Shown here piece after piece: positions 53,102-64,000 of a DNA stretch of 64,000 bases. The stretch spans positions 361,001 to 425,000 of the forward strand of contig NW_026516238.1 of NCBI RefSeq assembly GCF_025602895.1, given 5' to 3'. The stretch is from Polychytrium aggregatum. Lineage: Eukaryota; Chytridiomycota; Chytridiomycetes; Polychytriales. The position numbers were made by a program, and so were the translations under genes. The first letter of the stretch is position 1. Each line of letters opens with the position of its first letter. The notes beneath the pieces were generated by a model. The model did no database searches, had not been told where the DNA came from, and was given only the letters and a program-made list of their open reading frames with translations.

Positions 53102-56100
53102 TCAAGGAGAGCTACAAGGAATATGCATCCAGTCGAGCAGCTGCTCGTCCCCGCATTCATACCGTCTGATGTTGCCGATGGTTCCAGCGGCGGCTTCCTG
53201 CAGGACTTGATCGGACGCACCCACCATGCCAAGCAAGAGCTGAACGACGCCGTGCTCGTGCATGGTTATGCAGTTGTCCGCTATGAGCGTCGGCACTGGC
53301 TTAGCAAGGACGGCAGCGATCCGGGGTGCGCTGGCATGCATCGCGCCGCATCACCAAGGCCATTCGCTACCAAACCCGACCACCTACCATCCATGGAAAG
53401 CTGATGCAATGCCCGCGCGGTCGACCGGTGAACTTCCTCGTCGGTGGATTTGAGGTATTTAACCAGAGGAGCCACGGCGCCAGCCGCTCCAAAGGCAACG
53501 CGGTTGTTGCCCCAGTGGCAGCAGGTCGCAATCGCCTCGGCCAGATGCTTTCTTAACTTGTCGTTTCGGGTGTTGGTGAGTTTGCCGAGCTGTTTTGAAC
53601 GTCAAACCACCGAGCGGATGAGTCGTCTGTCGACTTGCTCAGCTCTGGAGCTGCATATGGTCTTTAGACAGCAAGAATTTGCCACTTACCATGGGCACAA
53701 CTCCATGATCCGTGATCACGGCAAGGTTTTCCTCTACGAAGCGGATATCGGCGATGGTTAGACAGCATCCACCAAGTACGCCGTCGACGGCGGAGAGGGG
53801 CAACAGAGCCAAGATCCTTGTTGGAGCACAATTGCGCTGCAGTCACGCACAAAACTATATGGGCTTGTGCCCATGGTATCGCCCTCACGGACAACCAGTC
53901 TCGTTGTTGAAAGGCGATCGGCGATCGGCGATCTATGCCACATACCATCCTTTGCAATGTTGGCGATTGCAGCGCACACGCTTGCAAGCACTTCCGTGTG
54001 CTCAGACTTGAGTAGCGACACGATCAGCTCGAGACCACCGACAAAGGACCGAACCATTTCTCCAGCGTCCTTTGCTAGAGAACCCAATGCGAGCCACCGT
54101 CGAGAAAGTAATATATCAGCAAGAGCAAGAGCAGATGACAAACTGTCTGTTCAGATGATATGGCAGCAATGTAACTATCGACAGGGCGTGAATGACTGAC
54201 CGTGTTCGATGCAGGGTGATATAGCCCATGCGGCTGAGGCCTGTACATGGTGGTTGGTCGATTTGAGGAGCGACCACAACAGGCGCACTCCGTCGAGGCG
54301 GTCGATGATGGCCATGCTATCGCCTAGATCATTAAAAACCCGTAAAGCAATCAGAGCGACAAGAGTCAGTGCCAGATGATACTATTCGTCCAAGCAGCGC
54401 CAGCCGTCAGGCTGGCGCAGAGTCGCAAAGAGAGCACTCACTTTCAAGCGCGCTGGCACCAACGGCCCTCGTTACATTGACGAGCAGGAGCTGATTTGTG
54501 CCCGTCAACAGGTTTACCAGTGGTGTGATACCACCGCCTTCTCTGATGCCCTGGCGTCCCTCGGCTGCGGTGATTCAGGCAATTTGTGAGCGATCAAGCC
54601 TCGAGGACATACTTGCTCTCCACTGAATTGACTTGGCCTGACCCGTTGAGTGGCAGATTGTCTTCCGCAGGTGCCTCGATCCAGTCGGGAGCCAAGACAA
54701 TCCAGTCGAGAGCAAGGTGATGCTGTCGACAGTCAGTGCGAAGAGCACATACGAGTCTGGGCACAGGCACCAAGGGCACCAACAACATTCACGAGCACAT
54801 CTTCGGGTTGATTCTCCATCAGCCCAATGAGCTTCTTGATCGAGTTGAGCTTGTTGAGGGCTGCGACGTTGTCAACTAGTGATGGTGAAAAGATTGGGGC
54901 GTCGTTAGCGTGAGGAGCCCACTTCGCAGCCGAGCGGTCGCTCACTAATCCACAACACAGTCTGGATCTCCATCGCTTCGTGTCCAAGAAGCGTCCGACC
55001 CAATAATTGCTGCTTATTCATCAGACCAGCATTCTCGCACGAGTCGTATCAACGGGCACGATGCGGTCCGGTGCACTGCTTTGTAGCAACCCAACAACGA
55101 TTGATTCGCTGCGAAACCCCGCGATCGGCCATTGCAATCGATAAGACACGATTTGGGTGTTTTTCACGATGCCACACCCGATACCCACTGTTTTGGGCGC
55201 ACTTCCACACTGCCCCGGTCGCTGCAACGAGCAACTCTCTGTTTCCAGGGTTGTCGAGCAGATTAACCAGTGGGACAAGTCCGTTGTACTGACGAACCAA
55301 GGCTCGTGTTTCGTCTATGGTAGGGGATTGAACCGAAAGGTTTGAGAGCATTCCAGCATCAAATGCATAGCGCCGGCAATTCGCCCATCGAATCGAATCG
55401 AATCGAATCGAATCGAATAATGCAGGTAGAGCAGGTAAGTGGCAGTAATGCCGAGTCTTGCTGGGATGGAAGCGTCAGAAAACCCGCAGTCGTCAGGGTC
55501 GAGGGTTCCGATGCTTACCGTCCTCGGCGCACTTGAATATCGCACTGGCGCAGTGTGTCTGGAGCTCTTCGTTCTTGCTGGCAAGGTTCTCAACCAGGAA
55601 GCGAATCATGCCGGACTCGCGAATGGCAACCCGATAGTTTTCTGGATCGTAAGCACGGTCAGTACTCGTCCGGGTCGGTGGAATTATCGGAGTTGATCAG
55701 ATCGATGAAGGACTGGACTAGAGACCTACCGTCGGATGCACATTCCTGAAGAATTCCGACCACCGGAATGAGCAGCTTTTCATTTTGCGACTCGAGAAGG
55801 TTTGCCAAGAGTGGAATGGCCCCCGCTGTTTGAATGGCGGCCTTATTCTTGCCTGGGAGGTGGACCAGGCACTCGATTATCAGCGAATGTGGTGGAGCGA
55901 CCTATGCTGGCCAGGTCTGCAGCAAGACAACAGAAAGACAGGGAGGAGATCTGGGAAGCACGAACGTACTGGATTTACTGCAAGTTGAGAGAGCCAGGGC
56001 TCCAGAGATGGCCACATCCTCGTCTTTGCTTCCGGGCCTTGCTTTGAGAAGCTTTACGAGCTTGCGGATGCCTCCGTATCTTCGCACAGAGCGACGATTG

Positions 56101-59100
56101 CGAGCTGGTGAACACATACCCAGTCAGTTCTCGGCATTCGCGACCGGCGGGTTATCATTGCTGGCAACAGGAGATGCTCAACATGCCATTTTTTGCGCAG
56201 TACGCAATCGTTTCTGCCGCCAGACACTTGAGCTCTTCGCTCGAGTCTTGAAGCAGCTCGATGAGCGGTTTCATCCCATCAAGATCGGCGATTGCACAAC
56301 GGATTTGGACTAGAAAACGGAAAGGAAGATGATCAGTCGGGAATGTTGTGGAGGTGAGGCTCGGCCAGGCAGAGTAGGAGAGGGGCTTTACCGTTTTGTG
56401 AAATCTCTTTGAGAATCTTGAGAGCGCCAATCTTGCACTTTGGGTCATCGGTGTCGAGAAGGTTGACCAAAGTATCAAGCCCTCCGACATCGCGGATGGC
56501 AATCTGATTCGATTCTGCAAGAACATGGCATTGAGCTCAATATTGGCTCTCACACACTTTCCCTCACTTTGTCCCAGCGCACAGAGCTCGGAGTGCCGAT
56601 TCGGGCCCACGGATCGAAAGCAGTGCATACCGTTGTTGAGATCAAAGTCTCGAAGAGAACATATCGCGATGATGGTTGCAGTTTGGTTGCCGCAGCGCAG
56701 ATACTTGACGAGCTTTTGGATCTGATAGTATTCGGCGGGAAGCTCAACTAGCGGTGGGATGAACAAGTGAGTATCAAGGACGCCGTTGATTCGAATGTCA
56801 AAACGCTAAGCTGGAGCACTAGACTCACCATTCTCCTGTCGCTTGTCTTGAGCCTCCTCGTCGGATGTGCCATCTTGTGGCCACGGAGAGTGAGAAATGG
56901 TCAGCAAAGCAATCAGCCAAATGGTCACATTGGTTTTGCATTTCGAGCGGCCATATACCAGAGTCACTTTCGGTGAGATCTTCCTCGACCTGGATCCCAG
57001 AACCATGGCTCTTGCCGCTCCTCTTGCCGGATTTGGCCGAGGTCGGATTCGAGTGACCCTTCTTCTTCCTGGTCTTGGCGCTCGGCACTTTACCGATCTG
57101 CTCGGGATCAAGAGCCAGGGTTCTATTTACACCAACGATCCGGGTGAGAGAATGAAGATGGCGCGCCGTGAAGGAGCTGAGAAGAGACTATGAGGACAGA
57201 CGCACCTCCACTTCAACGATGGTTCTGTAATGTTTCGCTTCTGAGCCACTGCTTTGCCGCTGTGATGCATTTGGAGAGACTGGGTTGTTTAGAGACACCA
57301 TGGAAGTGGGCGCATTTTGGGTCCGTGATTCCAAAGCAGCGGATGACCCAAGCCAGCAACCACCCGCACCCGCGAGAATACACAGGACCAATGAACATAC
57401 GTCTTCTTTTTATGGCCTCCTCGTTTTGCTGCATCCTCTCGGGCACTGCCGCTTCCGATGTTGCCAAAGTTGGAGCTGTCGGTTTTTTCGTCGTCCGTGA
57501 GATCCTGCATTCAAGGCAAGAGTCAGTGGCTCGGCTCTGTGAGCATAGGTTGAGAAGATTGCCAACATGGCGATAGTGGATAGACGCCATCGCACCTGAT
57601 CCCCTCGACCATCCGGTGCTGTTGCACCTTCGGCTGCGTTGGCGCTTCGAGGGATGGTCTCCTCTGAAGAGAAGTAAGGATTGGATGTTAAACGCTGTGA
57701 TGCACAACAAGCCTAGTAGACCACGTAGACCACACAGACCACGTAGATCACACAGACCACACAGACCACACAGCCACGATCATCTGGCAAGTATGGGAGC
57801 GTGAGCATGACATACCACGGGACGACTGCTCTTGGTAGTAAAAATAGCCTTGCTGATCAATCATTTCAGCAAAATACTTTGACTGATCACGAAACAGCGC
57901 CACGAGAGTTGGATAGTCGTTGGAATCGCGTTCGTAATTCAGCCTTTGGTTGCCTAGCCAAGGGCCGTAGGTCATGGTTATCAACATGCGCACAGAAAGA
58001 CAGCGCGAGCGATAGCGAGGTTGGTGGGCCTGTGTCATCGATACAGGTGAAGCCAAGGCCTATGTCGAGCAGCAGAGATGCAAACCTTTGTCATCAGTGC
58101 AGTACCCCTTGTTCACGAAATAGCCACTCTTGGATGCGGTGATGATCATTGGCTCGCGGTCCATCGGCTGCGCAGAGATGTAACTTATTTCTCCGTACAC
58201 CTGGCGCCATGGCGGCGCCTTGCACCCGTTGGAGAACGTGTAATCTTGACACACATGCAACGCGTTGACGGCATGACGGAGATGCCCAGAAATGAGATGA
58301 TCCGATGGCAAACAGGTTGTTGTTCAGTGCCAGGAGTCAGGAATGAAGGGAAGAGAAAGCAGTGGCGAGCGCAGTTACAGATCAGGACGATGGCGTGCTT
58401 GCAAAGCGACTTGGAGGGGGGGGAACACTTCGGGTCAACAAAGCGATGAGGGATGCAAGTTTACTCGGGCCATTTCGGGTGTTCGAGGATAAGCAGCAGT
58501 GTTAACCATACCCGACTCCCAGTCAATCGCTAGGAGCACGTTCTGCTCTTCCTTTCCGGTGAACGCTTGAAGCATTTGCAGCTCCTCGGTCACTTGGCCG
58601 ATGTCGAGGCGCTTGTTTCTTAATAGTGCGTGCACAAGGCAAATTACGTTGAGTATGTAAAGTCCACATCCATCCCGTCGCCCAAAACTCTCGGAAACGC
58701 GATTTTAAGGTACAGGTGTACGGGTAATCCATTTGATATGCTTTCCCAACGACTGAATTGTGAGATCATACCTCTCCAGCGCCTTGACGGCATCTTTCAT
58801 CAGCTTGAGGTCCATTTTGTTGAGGACCAGTAGCAGCTTGTAGAGCTGTCCGTTTTGTTCGCGCTTCTTGGGATCCCTTTCGGAGGTAACGGACTCGAAT
58901 GCCTCGATCAATATTGACTCGGTCGATGTTTCGGATGACGAAGGCACGCCGAATATCAGCGTGAGGGGATCTCGGTTGGCTAGCGATCGAAATGAAAAGA
59001 AATTGGCATCGGGTCGCCTTGTATCGCGATGAGCAGTTCAATGCTGCCATACCTCGGATGATACGCTGGAGTTCATGCAGCTTTTGGTCCTCGGCAGCTT

Positions 59101-59812
59101 GCAATGCATGATGCAGATACTCGAACGAGGACACCTTTGCCACGAAACCCGATTCGCCCGGCACCTGATCAAGCTGGAAGAAAGGCTGGCCATCGATACG
59201 TGCGACGGCGCTGACGACCGGGGGCTTTCCATTCCTGCATTAAAGGTCAGCGGAGCGTATCGGCGCAGTTAGCACGGCAATTTAGTCACGCATACATGAA
59301 CAGAGGGTGGAGCACGGTAGTTGTCCTCAAGCAGCATGGGGCCGGGTGAGTTGAAACTGTTGGGAGTGTTGGTGGTGCACATGCTGTTGTCCATATGAAC
59401 GGAAAGCAGCGAATGGCAGGTGTGATACTACCACTCAACAGATGCGCCTCATCGACAAACACCATTTGTTCGGGAGAGAAGCCAAACATTGACACCAAAA
59501 CGGTGATGAGTCGACAGAACGCGCTGGTGGTGTAGATCCCTACCGTGGGCCACTCTGGACATTCCAGAGAGTGCTCCCCTGAAAGGCAGCTGGCTTGAGA
59601 CCCGACTGCCACACTAGCGGACGCTTGAATTCAGCTCGCGACTCGGATTTGTGGTTTTCGCAGAGAAGGGCAACGTTGTGCAGCACATCAACGAGCAACT
59701 CCTGGTTGACCAGGCTGGTTGGAAGCGTTGGCAGGCCATCCGCCGACTTGGCGGGGGCTTCAGCGGGACTTTGCTCTGCCCATTCCAGCAGAGAGGAGAT
59801 TGAGTTTCCCAT
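53102..59812 (-). CDS. ODAD2: Outer dynein arm docking complex subunit 2 (ARMC4)
   Basis: About 27 exons. From 59578 down, 26 join in consistent phase: 59578-59432, 59356-59296, 59234-59053, 58970-58772, 58618-58512, 58244-58086, 57953-57816, 57663-57596, 57504-57401, 57259-57206, 57122-56959, 56873-56829, 56747-56631, 56514-56392, 56309-56187, 56104-55970, 55852-55730, 55641-55519, 55314-55189, 54875-54753, 54564-54442, 54323-54201, 54074-53946, 53733-53690, 53589-53388, 53280-53102 (about 1070 residues; animal ARMC4 is about 1040). Diagnostic segments: [71 protein letters not shown]. The C-terminal two thirds are armadillo repeats. ODAD2 anchors outer dynein arms to axonemal doublets. The first exon (ATG probably 59812) and its donor, and the extreme C-terminus, are unresolved. 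Confidence 0.93.
55387..55418. repeat. 5-bp microsatellite in an ODAD2 intron
   Basis: Six copies of ATCGA within intron 55315-55518. Confidence 0.9.
57718..57775. repeat. 9-bp minisatellite in an ODAD2 intron
   Basis: Copies of CCACACAGA with GTAGA variants in intron 57664-57815. Confidence 0.85.
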
Positions 59813-60374
59813 GTTGCTGGCGTGCGATACTCCCCTGGCGATGCTGTTGTCTGCAAGGCACCGACCTGCGTCCGATTTGCTCGAGAGCGTTCGGGGGTTT
59901 TCCCACAGCCGCTGCCACATCGTGGCTGGCTCTGTGATTGGTGCTTGCGTCACCCCTGCGCCACGCGTGGCTTGCGGCTGACCTATAAAGCAGCGGGTTG
60001 CATCGATTTTCTCCTCTGTCGCCGTTTCCTCCAGCATCACCGCCCAACGAGCCACAACCCGACCAGGTCACACCGTCACGGCTCGACGGGCGAAGCAGGT
60101 ATTGTATTGCGCACGACAGAGCCAGCCACCTTGATGGCAGCGTCCGACGACGCGGGGAGCGATCGCTGTGCCATCGCCTCCCTCCCACACATGCACAGAG
60201 TCGCATTTTCATAGTATTCTCTGAATACGTTGACGTTAATGCGCTAGTGTTAATGTAAAATTTATTCTCAGAAGAGCACAGGTAGAAAATGCATTCCTAA
60301 TTGTTGGGATGTGTTGAGACTTTGCTGCTTACATCGCCTTTGTGAGGGACGAGCGGTGCGGCTGGATCCTACTG
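59813..60374. other. ODAD2 upstream region
   Basis: Between the ODAD2 start and the METTL18 3' end. An AT-rich tract near 60210-60300 (TTATTCTCAG, GTAAAATTTATT) probably holds METTL18 3' processing signals. No gene supported. Confidence 0.4.
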
Positions 60375-62302
60375 CTAGTTCACGGCGAGGCTCCTGAAGG
60401 TGCTGGCAACTGGCTCGATGGGGTCGATCCACTCCAGCATCACAATCTCGCGACGCACAGTGTCCGGGACGACAAAGACAGAGGTGGCTCTGAAGTGACC
60501 CTCCTTCTGCACGAGCTGTAGAAAATCAAAGAGAGATCCGCTGCAACCAAAGTAAACATCTTTGGCAGCGACGAGCCTGCGGGGTTGTGGAAGCAGAGGA
60601 TTTAGAGGGCGCACACTCGTTCGATGGATGATCTCAACAAACTGTGCTGCATCTGCGTGGACGTCCCAGGCCTATCCGTGCTTACGCTTTGCCCGTGCGC
60701 GAAAGGGTGCGATAGATGAGATTGTAGAGTTTGCGGTGCGACTCGGCGGCATAGATCGTCTCGGAGGTCAGGACGATGTCGTATTTCTGCGAGGGCACGA
60801 CATGCTCAAAATGGGACTGCATTGATAGGGAGCAGAATGCAACCACGATGAGAATGCCGATAGTGACAATCGGATCAGGCACAGAAATCACACCAACATC
60901 CAAGTGACTGGCGAAGGGATCAATCGAGAATCGGTTGGTCGAGGCCGATGCTTACCGCGAGGAGGCCCCAATCGCCAGACCAAAACCTGGCAGAGATGGT
61001 ATCGATGTCTCGAAACGACAGCTCCTTATCGAAGGTGTTATTGGCAGCGACATCTTCCCTCAACGGCCGGCTGATGGTATTCAGGAGGGCGTTCGGGAGC
61101 GTAACTAGGCGGAGGACGTGCTCGTTCTTTGAAAATAGCATGGCCAAGTTAGCACCAGATCAAGCCATGCCATTCAACAGCATTGAATGCAGCATCGCTG
61201 CCTCTTGCTTCGGCGGCTGGCTGATGTGAGCCTGCGATTGAGGCAACGATCGCAACCGGATCCGATCGATCCGTTCTAGACGCTCGGATGGTGGAATCGG
61301 CACTCACATAGTCCTGGAAATCGACATGAGCCCCTCCTGCGAGACAGAAAACTCCAGGCAACGCCGATCCGCATCCGATCTTGAGATGGTTGATGGCGGC
61401 ACGGGTAAGGAATCGAGAGGGCAGGGATCGATTGCAAGGGTGGGGTGGGGTGTGGCCTCCTGGGAGATATGCAGTCAAACTGGCACGCATACCTCGAATA
61501 CCCGCTTGCTTTTGATATCCTCAGACTCCCAGGTGGAGAGATAGTTCACCAGATCGATGGAGCACTCCCAGGTCTTCAGTCCGCCTGTTTGGCCCGTGGA
61601 TCCAGGTTAATTGGCGTCAAAGCGACGGCAATCCCGATCGCCCTGCAATCCACCGACCTTCATAGACTCCTCCGATGAGATCCGTCTGGTCAAACACAAT
61701 ATTCTGAGCGTCTCGCTCTGCGGGGTCGAGGTCGTCGTCGGCGTCGCCGCGAGCAACATGCAGCTTGACATCAGCCAAGGACCGTCGGAAGACAGGAAGT
61801 GTGGTTTCAACAACCTCGGCAATCACATCGAGCTGCCTTGCTTTCTGCCAGTCGAGGTGATACGACATAAGGATCGAGTGTCAGTTTGGAGGTATTGTCA
61901 TGGATTTCGATGCATCCAATTGCCGGTGTTGATCGGAGATGGACAGGATCGGATGCGATCTGGGAAGTTCCAACGGCATCACAGACTCTCCCATTGCCAA
62001 GCAGCAAGGAGGTGGGGCAATATCAAGGGCTCGGTCTTCACTCGCTGTAACATACAAAGTGGTCGTCAAACTCCAGGAGTTTGGCAGGGGCCAGCACAGG
62101 GACCGGCACTGGTGCCGACACCGTCTCGTTCGGAATGGATGGATCGACGGCTGTGTCTTCATCATCGGCCTGCGGTCGCAGAGGGCCAAGAAACGCAGTC
62201 AGAGCAGCAAGCCCACCAAAGCGAGGTTGCAATAGCGAAGGTGACCGCAGGCACATAGCCGCAGCGGCCTCGACTGACCGCAAATGCAAACCGGAAGGAC
62301 AT
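60375..62302 (-). CDS. METTL18: Protein-histidine N-methyltransferase (METTL18/Hpm1)
   Basis: Eight phase-consistent exons (62302-62279, 62169-62056, 61844-61658, 61584-61493, 61379-61308, 61126-60956, 60816-60686, 60576-60375) give 330 residues. It starts MSFRFAFA. DLIGGVYEGGLKTWECSIDL is the family's pre-motif block, VFEIGCGSALPGV is SAM-binding motif I, HVDFQDYN is motif II, and VTLPNALLN, ARFWSGDWG, YDIVLTSETIY and AAKDVYFGCSGS follow in the order of METTL18. Yeast Hpm1 and human METTL18 methylate one histidine of ribosomal protein uL3 (Rpl3). The 24-base first exon resembles that of SmD3. It shares a 617-base upstream region with the divergent gene at 62920, so co-regulation is possible. 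Every splice join restores conserved residues. Confidence 0.92.
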
Positions 62303-62919
62303 GATGATTGCGGTGCGGGATGGGAGGGCCGATGCTGGGCCCTGAGCGATCGGCCGATGAGCAAAAATCCAGCCCGTTTTTCCAGCGGGGGTCGCACAGG
62401 CAGCCACAGGCAGCCACAGGCAAGCCGTCGATCCCATTCCGCGCCGGAAGACCCTCTTCGATGCCACAGCCAAGATTCGAGAGCCGGCGCTGGTCTTCAT
62501 CACAGATCCATCGCACCGGCATACTCGCTGACGACCAGGACAGTGGGCTGTCGGTAAGCCACGGTGTATCTGAGACCGCCGCAGAACCAGAGCAGGATAG
62601 GGCAGGGTACAGGTTGGACTGACCGATCGCTTCGGTGTGCAGCCATTCCGTCACCATGATCGAAAACAGAACAGATGAAACAAAGTCGGCGATCCCGGGG
62701 CATCTGGTAAGATCGGAGCAAGAATAACATCGGAGGAAGGAGCTTGGCGTGCGCATCAGCCATCAGTGCCGTCTAACGTCACTTGGAGGAGGACTGCTCA
62801 ACGAATGCGCTGGTCTTCGTGCTGGGGGCAGAGACTGCACTTGGCTGTCGACTTGGCAACACTGCGGCTCACATCTCCACACCCCGGCTGTTCCATCGCT
62901 GTGACTGCAGGGAGATATC
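62303..62919. promoter_or_regulatory. Divergent promoter region of METTL18 and DUF98-like gene
   Basis: 617 bases between two divergent starts with no supported coding sequence. Contains a short CACAGGCAGC repeat at about 62395-62425. No clear TATA box. Confidence 0.4.
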
Positions 62920-63886
62920 ATGTCGTCCAGAGAGGTCACCGTCTTGCTTCCGACAGACTTTTCTCCTCTTGAGCGCATCCTACTGACTGCCAACGGAAAT
63001 GTCCAACGGATCTTGAGGTGGGTTTGACATCCAAGCCACCTGGTCGCTATAGCACTAAGCTCGACAGCGATGCTGCTCTACGCCTCTCGTATCGTTGACA
63101 TGAGTGATCGCCACGATGGTACCCTGCGGCAGCTCGTTCCACAACTCGACTGTTACCGTCAAGATCATCAAAAACAACCAGCTGGCCGAGAGTGACGAGA
63201 GAGTCCCCAACGGCACCGTTGTGTTTGATCGAGAGGTGAATCTGCTCTGCAAAAACAAGGTATGTCCTCCACCAGTGGGTAGACTGGAGCGTCCCGTGAG
63301 TCGCTTTGCCTGCCGGATCTTCTTGATTATACTCAGCGGCGATCCGGATCTCAGGTTCGATGCAATGCAACCAGTCTTGTCAAGATCTCGAACCCTGAGT
63401 ACCTCAAGCTCGTGCTTGAGCAGAAAGTCGGCATCGGCCAGCTCTTTAGGTAGATAACAACGGTGCCTGTTGCTCTAAATGCGAACTACGACCGAAATGC
63501 GAACTACGACCGAAATGCGAACTACGACCGAAATGCGAACTGCGGCTGAAATGCCCTTCCCAATTTTGGCTATATTGGATCCGAGCAGGTATCTGAACGT
63601 GCTGCCAGAGTTCAAGTTGCTGAAAGTGGGCAAGTCGGAATCGTCGTTCTGGAGAGATTACAGCTTGAGCTGCCCCGGAATCGAATGCATTTTGCGGGAG
63701 GTATTCCCTCTCTCAGTGTTTGAGATTGAGGCAGAGGCATGTTCAGAAACCGATGGTCCTGCGTCGTCCGCGGCCATCGAGATTCCCCGACGTGGAACGC
63801 CCCCGGTTCCCATCGGTGTCGACCGGCACGACCAGGATCCTAAACTCCAAAAAGTCAACGGATGGTCGGCGTATGGCTCGCTGTGA
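62920..63886 (+). CDS. Chorismate-lyase-like (DUF98-type) protein
   Basis: Exons 62920-63017, 63133-63259, 63355-63449 and 63589-63886 join in phase to give 205 residues. The pattern TDFSPLERILLTANGNVQRIL, STVTVKIIKNNQ, FDREVNLLC, NATSLVKIS, YLKLVLEQKVGIGQLFR follows the chorismate lyase/UTRA-type fold of DUF98 proteins (start LS..QRILL..DG, Arg-Glu-Val strand, then L....IG.L). DUF98 members in prokaryotes make 4-hydroxybenzoate or related acids from chorismate. Here LPEFKLLKVGK and CPGIECILREVFP form the last strands and the final 45 residues are polar. The cellular role in a fungus is unknown; ubiquinone precursor synthesis would be a guess. It is head to head with METTL18. Intron 3 has an 18-base repeat. 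Confidence 0.55.
63479..63551. repeat. 18-bp minisatellite in intron
   Basis: About four copies of ATGCGAACTACGACCGAA in intron 63450-63588, the last diverged. Confidence 0.9.
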
Positions 63887-64000
63887 GTACCGGGAGCACA
63901 AGTGAGTCGATGACTGAGTAATACAGATCGAGTAGCGAGGCTTCAACGAACGATGTTTCCCGAGGCCGGGTGAGTGGAAGATAACCTGACTGAAGCAATT

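Noticed and set aside
53102-53232. Extra final ODAD2 exon reading LAVAHESHELR downstream of IRR
   Set aside because: The residues resemble the family C-terminus, but no donor/acceptor pair keeps the phase; reading through to the stop at 53102 is the simpler model. Left open.

Overview
This window reads as nuclear DNA of a flagellated early-diverging fungus, most likely a chytrid. The genes are compact and intron-rich, with many short introns using GT-AG signals and a pyrimidine tract. There is a secreted GH18 chitinase-like protein with a chitin-binding tail and a secreted tyrosinase. One large gene encodes ODAD2/ARMC4, an outer-dynein-arm docking factor needed only by organisms that build motile cilia or flagella. 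No rRNA, tRNA, CRISPR array or bacterial operon was seen. The exon structures below were built by hand from splice signals, reading-frame phase and family conservation; none is confirmed by transcripts.

Layout. 0.2-12 kb: cytochrome b561-like protein (+), NADPH-dependent FMN reductase (+), a membrane protein with a propeller-like ectodomain (-), a Cys-rich GPI-type surface protein (-), a fungal MscL with a zinc ribbon (+), Mediator subunit MED6 (-) and an Ecl1-like small zinc protein (-). 12.6-16.3 kb: a decayed mobile element carrying a Fanzor (eukaryotic TnpB-like RNA-guided nuclease) and a Tc1/mariner-like transposase, both on the minus strand. 16.5-22.2 kb: an LMBR1-family membrane protein (-), an LYR-motif protein (+) and a secreted Reeler-domain protein (+). 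23-28.5 kb: a small beta-grasp-like protein and directly behind it a TIR - tandem Agenet/Tudor - long coiled-coil protein, possibly one gene. 29-41.7 kb: cytochrome P450, non-canonical poly(A) polymerase, MutY DNA glycosylase, FAR-17a/AIG1-like membrane protein and tyrosinase, all (+). 42.3-47.7 kb: chitinase-like GH18 and SmD3 (-). 48.8-52.2 kb: F-box/LRR protein (+). 53.1-59.8 kb: ODAD2 (-). 60.4-63.9 kb: METTL18/HPM1 histidine methyltransferase (-), head to head with a DUF98/chorismate-lyase-like protein (+).

Most genes are unrelated housekeeping or surface functions arranged singly. The two stretches that stand out are the Fanzor/transposase element, whose Fanzor is intact except for one in-frame TAG just before the catalytic core, and the TIR-Agenet-coiled-coil gene, whose architecture I do not recognise from a described system. 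Short tandem repeats are frequent in introns and intergenic DNA and account for several long spurious open frames.
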